From Candidatus Symbiobacter mobilis CR (GTDB lineage: Bacteria; Pseudomonadota; Gammaproteobacteria; Burkholderiales; Burkholderiaceae_C): a stretch of 64,000 bases of DNA. The stretch is from assembly GCF_000477435.1 (NCBI RefSeq), contig NC_022576.1, positions 1,798,001-1,862,000 of the forward strand. Direction: 5' to 3'. Under the pieces are notes generated by a model that worked only from the letters and a program-made list of their open reading frames with translations, was not told where the DNA came from and searched no databases. Position numbers and translations under genes: made by a program. Positions 34,115-41,390 of this stretch are shown one piece after another (positions within the stretch are counted from its first letter, which is position 1; each line of letters begins with the position of its first letter).

Positions 34115-34370
34115 TTTTTATTTTTTATTTTTTCTGTAATGGATAATCGACCATTACCACCCCATCCACAATCGATGTTGCGATGAACACGCTGCGCCTA
34201 CACCCCGGAGCCGTGGGTTAACGCTGTGCGCACCTGTCGTCGCCGGGAAAGTAGCAGCGCTGGGCATCCAACCTGATGCAAAACTAGGGATTGCTGATCC
34301 CTATCGAAAAAGGCTCTGCATTCGAGGAAGAGCATGCCCAGAATCTTCGACAACAATTGGAGACCACTCG
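34115..34370. other. Intergenic region upstream of a TA remnant
   Basis: About 250 bases with no gene recognised. It starts with a T-rich tract (TTTTTATTTTTTATTTTTT) just after the Rpn-like gene, but no strong hairpin precedes it. The right end holds the ribosome site TTGGAGACCACTC (34357-34369) shared with the antitoxin gene at 24456. Confidence 0.45.
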
Positions 34371-34586
34371 ATGAACATGACCGCCCTGATCGAAAAATTG
34401 CAGGCCCTGCCGGAAAACAAGCAAGCCGAGGTCTGGGACTTCGTCGATTACTTGGCTAGCCGGTTTGGCACACCGAGTGCGCCGGAGCAGGCCGCATCGG
34501 GTGACCAGAACTTTTCGATCATGTCGATGTCGCAGGCCCTTCGTGGCCTACAAGACGAGCCTGATCTTTATCGTCGACGGATCTGA
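34371..34586 (+). CDS. DUF2281-like antitoxin
   Basis: 71 residues: MNMTALIEKLQALPENKQAE, then VWDFVDYLASRFG. The 'L..LP....EV.DF..FL' pattern is that of DUF2281 and related antitoxin-like proteins. An acidic tail with an LRGLQDEPDLY segment follows. A truncated MazF-like gene lies 13 bases downstream. It probably remains translated but has no complete partner here. Confidence 0.7.
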   Translation: MNMTALIEKLQALPENKQAEVWDFVDYLASRFGTPSAPEQAASGDQNFSIMSMSQALRGLQDEPDLYRRRI

Positions 34587-34599
34587 AGGAACGGTGGCA

Positions 34600-34767
34600 A
34601 TGAAGCAGGCAGGCCTCATTGCCCTCGTACCCTACCCTTTTACCGATCTCAGTGGTGCCAAACTGCGCCCAGTCTTGTTGCTGCGCAAGGCTTCGCACCG
34701 TTACGACGACTGGCTGGTCTGCATGGTCTCGTCGCAACTCGATCAGGCCGAAACAGGCCAAGGATGA
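34600..34767 (+). pseudogene. Truncated MazF/PemK-like toxin
   Basis: MKQAGLIALVPYPFTDLSGA, then KLRPVLLLRKASHRYDDWLV and CMVSSQLDQ are the first half of a PemK-like toxin. The frame then turns to ETGQG and stops. The family needs about 110-120 residues; only 55 remain. The break occurs at the boundary with the folA leader and is probably a recombination junction. Confidence 0.7.
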
Positions 34768-34883
34768 GGGAGCGTGACCCGTTGCCTGCATCCCCTGCGT
34801 ATGGAAACTTCAAGGCGTTTGCCGACACCCGGCGCATTCACACCATCCACGCATCTCCCCACAATAACCGGCTCCCGATTGCC

Positions 34884-35420
34884 ATGCACTGCCACTTGAT
34901 CCTTGCCCGCGCACGCAACGGTGTAATCGGCCGCCATGGCGCGTTGCCGTGGCACTTGCCGCAAGACTTGGCGCACTTCCGCCGCACCACCTGGGGCGCG
35001 CACGTGCTGATGGGCAGGACGACGTGGGAAGGGCTGCCAGAACGATACCGGCCCTTGCCGGGAAGACAGAACGTCGTGCTGACGCGGCAAGCCGATTGGC
35101 AAGCCCCCGGCGCGCTCGTCGCGCATTCGCTGGAAGAAGCGCTGGCCCTCGGTGCCGACGACGGCATCGCCTGGGTCATCGGCGGCGCGCAAACCTACGC
35201 GCTGGCGTTACCCCTGGCGGAAGAAGCCGTGATCACCGAGATCGACGCGGACTACGATGGGGATGCGTATGCCCCCGAATTCGACCCGGCGCAGTGGGTA
35301 GAAGTCTCACGGGATGCGCATTGCACGCCGGAAGGGCTGCGGTTTGCTTTGGTGCGATGGGGGCGATTGGCGCAGAACTGTTGTGGATCCGCTCGACGAA
35401 CCACAGAAGAATCGACATGA
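34884..35420 (+). CDS. folA: Dihydrofolate reductase
   Basis: 178 residues. MHCHLILARARNGVIGRHGA, LPWHLPQDLAHFRRTTWGAH and VLMGRTTWEGLP are the folate and NADPH-binding motifs, and WVIGGAQTYALALPLAEEAV with ITEIDADYDGDAY completes the fold. It reduces dihydrofolate to tetrahydrofolate. The proper enzyme ends near FALVRWGRL; the last 15 or so residues (CGSARRTTEEST) come from a fused fragment of an AAA-nuclease gene. The upstream 120 bases in the open frame are not homologous, so the start is 34884. Its first 23 bases are duplicated beside polA. Confidence 0.93.
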   Translation: MHCHLILARARNGVIGRHGALPWHLPQDLAHFRRTTWGAHVLMGRTTWEGLPERYRPLPGRQNVVLTRQADWQAPGALVAHSLEEALALGADDGIAWVIGGAQTYALALPLAEEAVITEIDADYDGDAYAPEFDPAQWVEVSRDAHCTPEGLRFALVRWGRLAQNCCGSARRTTEEST

Positions 35421-35482
35421 CGGTGAAATTCCACGGATACATCTTTCTTTTTGAATGCAAGGTCATCAAGTTCCCCCCATGA
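35392..35482 (+). pseudogene. Fragment of a DUF1703 AAA-nuclease gene
   Basis: The frame STNHRRIDMTVKFHGYIFLF, then ECKVIKFPP and a stop, matches the PD-(D/E)XK motif region of the two full copies downstream (TNHGRIDMTVKFHGHIFLFE). It overlaps the folA tail in another frame. The nuclease motif ends ECK rather than EFK. This is a third, broken copy. Confidence 0.8.
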
Positions 35483-35531
35483 GTGCATGGAAGGTAACGC
35501 GGATCGTACATGGTAATGTAGAAAGTAGAGA

Positions 35532-37082
35532 ATGACCACTCGCCGCAAACTGCCCATTGGCATCCAGAATCTTCGTGAAATTCGCGAAGAGGGCTACTAC
35601 TATGTGGACAAAAGCCGCCATGCCCTGCAGTTGATTGAACACGGAAAGTATTATTTCCTCTCCCGCCCGCGCAGATTTGGCAAAAGCCTGTTTTTGGATA
35701 CCCTCAAGGAACTATTTGAGGGGAATGCCAGTTTGTTCACAGGTTTGGCCGCCGAAAACCGCTGGGACTGGTCCAAAAAATACCCCGTCATCCGCATCAG
35801 CTTTGGTGGCGGTGTTTTGGGGTCGGTGACACGTCTGGAACAATCCATCGACGAACAACTCGGCACGTTAGAAAAACAATACGATTTGCCTGCCGAGTAC
35901 CCGGATGTATTTAGTCGATTCAAACGGCTTATACATCGTTTGGTAACAAGCACCCACCAACGGGTCGTCATTCTGGTTGACGAATACGACAAACCGATTC
36001 TAGATCGAATCGAGGAACCCCAAACTGCTGCGCAAATCCGGGAAGTCCTCAAAGACTTGTACTCGGTCATCAAAGACAGCGATGCCTACATCAAATTCGC
36101 TTTCCTCACCGGCGTTTCCAAATTCAGCAAAGTCAGCCTGTTTTCCGGGCTGAACAACCTCCAAGACATCACACTCGATGCCCGCTATAGCGACATCTGC
36201 GGGTACACCGAAACGGATATCGACTCCACCTTTTCCCCAGAATTGTTTGATCTGGATCGCCAAAGGATCAAAGACTGGTACAACGGCTACAACTGGCTGG
36301 GAACTTCCGTCTACAACCCTTTCGACATCCTGCTGCTCTTTGATACCCGCTCCTTCCGCGCCCATTGGTTTGAAACCGGAACGCCGACCTTCCTCATCAA
36401 GCTCCTGCAACAACGACAAACCTTTACCCCAGACCTGGGGCGGAGCATTGCATCGGATACCCTGCTTTCCACCTTCGACGTGGATACCATCCCCACAGAA
36501 ACCCTGATGTTCCAGACGGGTTATCTGACGATTGCCAGCGTTGACCACATACCGGGGCTGATGGAACTCACCCTCAAATACCCCAACTTAGAAGTGCAGG
36601 CGAGCCTCAACAACTGCCTGCTCGAAAGCCTGACAAACAGCCGAACAACACCGATACGGCATATCAGCAAACTCTACAAACTCCTGTCGATTCCCGACTT
36701 TGCAGGACTTCAAGGCCTGTTTCAATCCTTCTATGCCAGCATTGCGAACGACTGGTACAGAAAAAACGAAATGAGCACGTATGAAGGCTACTATGTCAGC
36801 ATCTTCTACAGCTACTTTGCTGCATTGGGACTAGACATCCATGTCGAAGACCCGACGAACCACGGCAGAATCGACATGACGGTGAAATTCCACGGACACA
36901 TCTTTCTTTTTGAATTCAAAGTCGTCGAAATGGAGCCAGAAGGCAAAGCGCTGGAACAACTCCAGAAAATGGGATACGCAGAAAAGTACCGGAGCACCGG
37001 CCAACCGATACACCTGATTGGCGTGGAATTCAGCAAAAAAACGCGGAATATCGTGGGGTTTGCGGTGGACAGTCTGGGGTGA
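35532..37082 (+). CDS. AAA-ATPase-like plus PD-(D/E)XK protein (DUF1703), copy A
   Basis: 516 residues. The N-terminal AAA-ATPase_like domain has the PIGIQNLREIREEGYYYVDK start, a P-loop variant (LSRPRRFGKSLFLDTLKELF) and Walker B (QRVVILVDEYDKPIL). The middle is helical. The C-terminal PDDEXK_9 domain has GRIDMTVKFHGHIFLFEFKV and LEQLQKMGYAEKYR. The biochemical function of the family is not established; a nuclease role is inferred from the motif. From about residue 145 on it is almost identical to copy B, but residues about 7-35 and 100-145 differ. Its ribosome site is weak. Confidence 0.88.
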   Translation: MTTRRKLPIGIQNLREIREEGYYYVDKSRHALQLIEHGKYYFLSRPRRFGKSLFLDTLKELFEGNASLFTGLAAENRWDWSKKYPVIRISFGGGVLGSVTRLEQSIDEQLGTLEKQYDLPAEYPDVFSRFKRLIHRLVTSTHQRVVILVDEYDKPILDRIEEPQTAAQIREVLKDLYSVIKDSDAYIKFAFLTGVSKFSKVSLFSGLNNLQDITLDARYSDICGYTETDIDSTFSPELFDLDRQRIKDWYNGYNWLGTSVYNPFDILLLFDTRSFRAHWFETGTPTFLIKLLQQRQTFTPDLGRSIASDTLLSTFDVDTIPTETLMFQTGYLTIASVDHIPGLMELTLKYPNLEVQASLNNCLLESLTNSRTTPIRHISKLYKLLSIPDFAGLQGLFQSFYASIANDWYRKNEMSTYEGYYVSIFYSYFAALGLDIHVEDPTNHGRIDMTVKFHGHIFLFEFKVVEMEPEGKALEQLQKMGYAEKYRSTGQPIHLIGVEFSKKTRNIVGFAVDSLG

Positions 37083-37314
37083 ATAGAGAAGGGTGGTGGA
37101 AATGCTTACCGGCTTGAGCATACTCTGAAAATAGGTTTTGCATCAAGACAGCGAATACATCCAAGATGCAATGGGTTGTTGCTGGTTATCAGAGCCTATG
37201 GAGAAGCTACGAATAGTAAAGTATTGCTCGGCCATATATGCTTTCAGTGAAGTCAATATCCTGATTTCATAAAAAGGCAAGGCGGATTCATTATGGTAAT
37301 ATGGAGGGACAAGA
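37083..37314. other. Spacer between the two DUF1703 copies
   Basis: About 230 bases with no gene. The last 30 bases before the copy B start (ATGGTAATATGGAGGGACAAG) resemble those before copy A (ATGGTAATGTAGAAAGTAGAG), but only copy B keeps a good Shine-Dalgarno (GGAGGG). Confidence 0.5.
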
Positions 37315-38856
37315 ATGACTACTCGTAAAAAACTGCCCATTGGCATTCAGACCTTCGAAAAAATCCGCCAAAGCAATGTGTATTACGTGGACAAAACACG
37401 CTTTGCGGTAGATTTGGTCGAACACGGAAGCTACTACTTCCTCTCCCGCCCGCGCAGATTTGGCAAAAGCCTGTTTTTGGATACCCTCAAGGAATTGTTT
37501 GAGGGCAATGCTGCTTTATTCACAGGTTTGGCCGCCGAAAACCGCTGGGACTGGTCCACAAAATACCCCGTCATCCGCTTCAGCTTTGGTGGCGGCGTTT
37601 TGGGGTCGGTCGCCGATGCGCAATCAAGCATCAACCAGCAACTCAGCTTCATGGAAGAAGCTTTTTCCTTGCCAACCAGGTATCCTGACTTGCGCGGCAG
37701 GTTCAAGGATTTGATCGTCCGCATTGCCGACAGCACCCACCAACGGGTCGTCATTCTGGTTGACGAATACGACAAACCGATTCTAGATCGAATCGAGGAA
37801 CCCCAAACGGCTGCGCAAATCCGGGAAGTCCTCAAAGACTTGTACTCGGTCATCAAAGACAGCGATGCCTACATCAAATTCGCTTTCCTCACCGGCGTTT
37901 CCAAATTCAGCAAAGTCAGCCTGTTTTCCGGGCTGAACAACCTCCAAGACATCACGCTTGATGCCCGCTATAGTGACATTTGCGGGTACACCGAAACGGA
38001 TATCGACTCCACCTTTTCCCCAGAATTGTTTGATCTGGATCGCCAAAGGATCAAAGACTGGTACAACGGCTACAACTGGCTGGGAACTTCCGTCTACAAC
38101 CCTTTCGACATCCTGCTGCTCTTTGATACCCGCTCCTTCCGCGCCCATTGGTTTGAAACCGGAACGCCGACCTTCCTCATCAAGCTCCTGCAACAACGAC
38201 AAACCTTTACCCCAGACCTGGGGCGGAGCATTGCATCGGATACCCTGCTTTCCACCTTCGACGTGGATACCATTCCTACAGAAACCCTGATGTTCCAGAC
38301 AGGTTATCTGACGATTGCCAGCGTTGACCACATACCGGGGCTGATGGAACTCACCCTCAAATACCCCAACTTGGAAGTGCAGGCGAGCCTCAACAACTGC
38401 CTGCTCGAAAGCCTGACAAATAGCCGAACGACACCGATACGGCATATCAGCAAACTCTACAAACTCCTGTCGATTCCCGACTTTGCAGGACTTCAAGGCC
38501 TGTTTCAATCCTTCTATGCCAGCATTGCGAACGACTGGTACAGAAAAAACGAAATGAGCACGTATGAAGGCTACTATGTCAGCATCTTCTACAGCTACTT
38601 TGCTGCATTGGGACTAGACATCCATGTTGAAGACCCGACGAACCACGGCAGAATCGACATGACGGTGAAATTCCACGGACACATCTTTCTTTTTGAATTC
38701 AAAGTCGTCGAAATGGAGCCAGAAGGCAAAGCGCTGGAACAACTCCAAAAAATGGGGTACGCAGAAAAGTACCGGAGCACCGGCCAACCGATACACCTGA
38801 TTGGCGTGGAATTCAGCAAAAAAACGCGGAATATCGTGGGGTTTGCGGTGGCGTAG
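37315..38856 (+). CDS. AAA-ATPase-like plus PD-(D/E)XK protein (DUF1703), copy B
   Basis: 513 residues with the same layout as copy A: PIGIQTFEKIRQSNVYYVDK, LSRPRRFGKSLFLDTLKELF, RVVILVDEYDKPIL and the nuclease motif GRIDMTVKFHGHIFLFEFKV. The block between the P-loop region and Walker B (VADAQSSINQQLSFMEEAFS in place of VTRLEQSIDEQLGTLEKQYD) is divergent, while flanking sequence is nearly identical at DNA level. A strong ribosome site (GGAGGG) precedes the start. Tandem retention of both copies suggests either a recent duplication with replaced segments or gene conversion. Confidence 0.88.
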   Translation: MTTRKKLPIGIQTFEKIRQSNVYYVDKTRFAVDLVEHGSYYFLSRPRRFGKSLFLDTLKELFEGNAALFTGLAAENRWDWSTKYPVIRFSFGGGVLGSVADAQSSINQQLSFMEEAFSLPTRYPDLRGRFKDLIVRIADSTHQRVVILVDEYDKPILDRIEEPQTAAQIREVLKDLYSVIKDSDAYIKFAFLTGVSKFSKVSLFSGLNNLQDITLDARYSDICGYTETDIDSTFSPELFDLDRQRIKDWYNGYNWLGTSVYNPFDILLLFDTRSFRAHWFETGTPTFLIKLLQQRQTFTPDLGRSIASDTLLSTFDVDTIPTETLMFQTGYLTIASVDHIPGLMELTLKYPNLEVQASLNNCLLESLTNSRTTPIRHISKLYKLLSIPDFAGLQGLFQSFYASIANDWYRKNEMSTYEGYYVSIFYSYFAALGLDIHVEDPTNHGRIDMTVKFHGHIFLFEFKVVEMEPEGKALEQLQKMGYAEKYRSTGQPIHLIGVEFSKKTRNIVGFAVA

Positions 38857-38875
38857 CCCCTACTGGAATAGGTGC

Positions 38876-39382
38876 TTACCGCACTTTGCGCGCCAACCGT
38901 AGCAGGTGCGCGCTGGGTTGCAGGCCCGCACGGCGGGCTGCACCCATATTGATATCGAAACGGTAGCGCCCCCCTACGGGAAACAGGTCGATCACTGCGC
39001 CGGATTCGGCACCGTCTACGCTATCCCGGACAGTAAGGGTCGCCCGTTTTGCCACGGCGTCGAACCACTCTTGCGTAGCCTGCACCGCAGGGGGCAGATA
39101 GAGAACGTGGCACCCCTTGGCATCTGCGGGGCGATTCAACGTGCGGGCGGCGATGGACAGGTCGTGTGCGGAATGCTGGGCCAGTTCGCGCAGACGTTCC
39201 GAGAGGGCTTCATCCCCGGGCGCTATGCAAAACTGCATCGCGCACTGCTGGGCCAAGGCTTGGGGTGGCCATTCGGTAAAGCGGGCCAGATTTAGCAGCA
39301 GCGCCATCCGGACGGTCATGGGATCCTGGCCCCACGCACAACCAATCCAGAACACCATGAGCGCTGCGAAAAGGGAGCGCAT
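38876..39382 (-). CDS. YfiR-family periplasmic protein
   Basis: 168 residues. MRSLFAALMVFWIGCAWG is a signal peptide. The mature part follows the YfiR/DUF4154 pattern: VRMALLLNLARFTEWPPQAL, FCIAPGDEALSERLREL, CHVLYLPPAVQATQEWFDAV and VIDLFPVGGRYRFDINMGAA. In Pseudomonas, YfiR represses a membrane diguanylate cyclase from the periplasm. Here it lies about 210 bases downstream of a REC-GGDEF-EAL gene and a sensor kinase gene, so a role in their signalling is likely, though the GGDEF protein here is cytoplasmic. Confidence 0.85.
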   Translation of the reverse strand: MRSLFAALMVFWIGCAWGQDPMTVRMALLLNLARFTEWPPQALAQQCAMQFCIAPGDEALSERLRELAQHSAHDLSIAARTLNRPADAKGCHVLYLPPAVQATQEWFDAVAKRATLTVRDSVDGAESGAVIDLFPVGGRYRFDINMGAARRAGLQPSAHLLRLARKVR

Positions 39383-39593
39383 GATGCGTCCTCTGGTCAG
39401 GCTATCCACATACCTGCCATCGTGGCAGGCAGGTGAGATGGTGGGGGAACGCCCGTTCGGTACGCTACGAACTTGCCGGTTCGCTTGGGCAGGCTGTGCA
39501 AAGAGTACAAAACAGGCAAGATGTACCCATGCACGGCGGGTACCGCCGTCACCCCGGTGCAGTCGCGAGGAAGCAGAGCACTTGGCAACCATT

Positions 39594-41390
39594 TCATAGT
39601 GGCAGATCCTCCGGGATCGGTTGCAGAAACATCTCGGCAACGCACGACGACGAGACGGGACGGCTGAAGTAGTACCCCTGAATGCTGTCACACCCCAGGG
39701 CGCGCAATGTTTCAAATTGTTGACGAGTCTCCACGCCCTCGGCAGTGACATGCATATCCAGGCTGTCCGCCAACGCGACGACGGCGCGAACGATGGCCTC
39801 GTCCTCGCGGGAGTCGGGCATATCACGCACAAATGCGCGGTCGATCTTGAGTTTGGTCAACGGCAAGCGCTTGAGATACCGTAGCGACGAATACCCCGTG
39901 CCAAAGTCGTCGATAGCGATATGGATGCCGTGCCTGCGGAGTGTGCAGATGTCGGCCAGCGTTTTGCCGCTGTCGTCCATGAGCACGTTCTCGGTGATTT
40001 CCAGCTCCAGGCACTCCGGTTGCAGCCCCGTGGCTTCGAGCGTTGCCATGACTTCGTCGAGAAACCCCGCTGCGCGGAACTGGACGGGAGAGATGTTCAC
40101 GCAAACACGAATCGGCATCCCCACTTCGGCGATCCACTGTTGGGCCTGTTTGCACGCCGTATGCAGTACCCAGGAACCCAGGGGGTGGATCATCCCGGTC
40201 TCTTCGGCGATATGGATGAATTCCAGCGGAGACACCATCCCTCGCACGGGGTGGTGCCAACGAATCAGCGCTTCCACGGCATGGGCAGTGCGGGTCACCA
40301 CATCGATTTGCGGCTGGTATACCAACTCGAACTCGTTGCGCTCCAGCGCGTACCGTAGCGCGGATTCCATCGCAAAACGACCGACGGCGCGTTCCGTGAG
40401 CGAAGCGCTGTAGTACTCGCAATGGTTGCGCCCCAGATCCTTGGCGGCGTACATCGCCGTTTCCGCATGGTTGACGAGCGTTTGCGCGTCTGTCTGATCA
40501 TCGGGAAACAGCGCAATGCCGATGCTGGCCGTGATGAACAGCTCGCGCCCGTCCACGAACAGCGGGCGCGCCACCGATTCCCGAATGCGTTGCGCCGCAC
40601 TCAGCGCGTCGTCGGCCTTGTGCAGGATGGGCAAAAGCATGGTGAATTCGTCCCCGGCGTGCCGGGCTACCTGCACCCCCGCATCGTGGATCTCGCGGGT
40701 ATGGGCGCCGGGCGCCGGTCTGCCCAGCACGTCAAAGGATCGCAGTGATACCCGCAGGCGGTCGGCCACGCGCTGCAACACCACATCGCCAGCCTGATGC
40801 CCCAGCGAATCGTTGACGCTTTTGAAGTTGTCGAGGTCGAGGTACAAAACGGCCAGCGTCGACGCCGTCCGCAATGCGCGGTCGATTTCCTGTTGCAGGA
40901 TTTCCAGGAACGATTGCCGGTTTGGCAGGTTGGTCAAGGTATCGAAGTACGCCAGATAGCGCACCTGCTTTTCGGCAATGCGGCGCTGCGCGGCGTCATG
41001 GAACGAACGCAGCACGTACCGGATCCGATGGGCAATCAGCGTCCAGTTGAGGGGCTTGGGGATGAAGTCGGTCGCGCCGACTTCGTAGGCGCGGTCGATT
41101 GATGCGACATCGTCATGTCCTGTGATCAGAATGACGGGAACATCCGATTCGAGGCCTTGGCGAATCTCCTCGCAGACCTCGTACCCGTTGCGTTCCGGCA
41201 TTTCCACATCGAGCAAGACCAAATCGGCAGGGTCGTTGCGAAACGACTCCAGCGCGCTGGCGCCGTCTTCGTGGACCATGACCACATACCCTTGCGATGC
41301 CAAAGCGGCCTGCAGGAGCAACCCGACCGTCGGATCATCGTCCGCGATGAGGATGCGGGTGGTGTGCGCGCTGGAAATTGGTGCATTCAT
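39594..41390 (-). CDS. Response regulator with GGDEF and EAL domains
   Basis: 598 residues. REC domain: ILIADDDPTVGLLLQAAL, phospho-acceptor Asp in LVLLDVEMPERNG, conserved Lys in FIPKPLN. GGDEF domain at about 150-330: LPNRQSFLEILQQEIDRAL, LDLDNFKSVNDSLGHQAGD, with the signature as AGDEF (ARHAGDEFTM). EAL domain at about 340-590: VEALIRWHHPVRGMVSPLEF, LEITENVLMDD, IDDFGTGYSSLRYLKRLP, TAEGVET. The EAL motif and metal residues look complete, so c-di-GMP hydrolysis is plausible; cyclase activity is uncertain because of the AGDEF variant. Start codon overlaps the kinase stop (ATGA). Confidence 0.93.
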   Translation of the reverse strand: MNAPISSAHTTRILIADDDPTVGLLLQAALASQGYVVMVHEDGASALESFRNDPADLVLLDVEMPERNGYEVCEEIRQGLESDVPVILITGHDDVASIDRAYEVGATDFIPKPLNWTLIAHRIRYVLRSFHDAAQRRIAEKQVRYLAYFDTLTNLPNRQSFLEILQQEIDRALRTASTLAVLYLDLDNFKSVNDSLGHQAGDVVLQRVADRLRVSLRSFDVLGRPAPGAHTREIHDAGVQVARHAGDEFTMLLPILHKADDALSAAQRIRESVARPLFVDGRELFITASIGIALFPDDQTDAQTLVNHAETAMYAAKDLGRNHCEYYSASLTERAVGRFAMESALRYALERNEFELVYQPQIDVVTRTAHAVEALIRWHHPVRGMVSPLEFIHIAEETGMIHPLGSWVLHTACKQAQQWIAEVGMPIRVCVNISPVQFRAAGFLDEVMATLEATGLQPECLELEITENVLMDDSGKTLADICTLRRHGIHIAIDDFGTGYSSLRYLKRLPLTKLKIDRAFVRDMPDSREDEAIVRAVVALADSLDMHVTAEGVETRQQFETLRALGCDSIQGYYFSRPVSSSCVAEMFLQPIPEDLPL

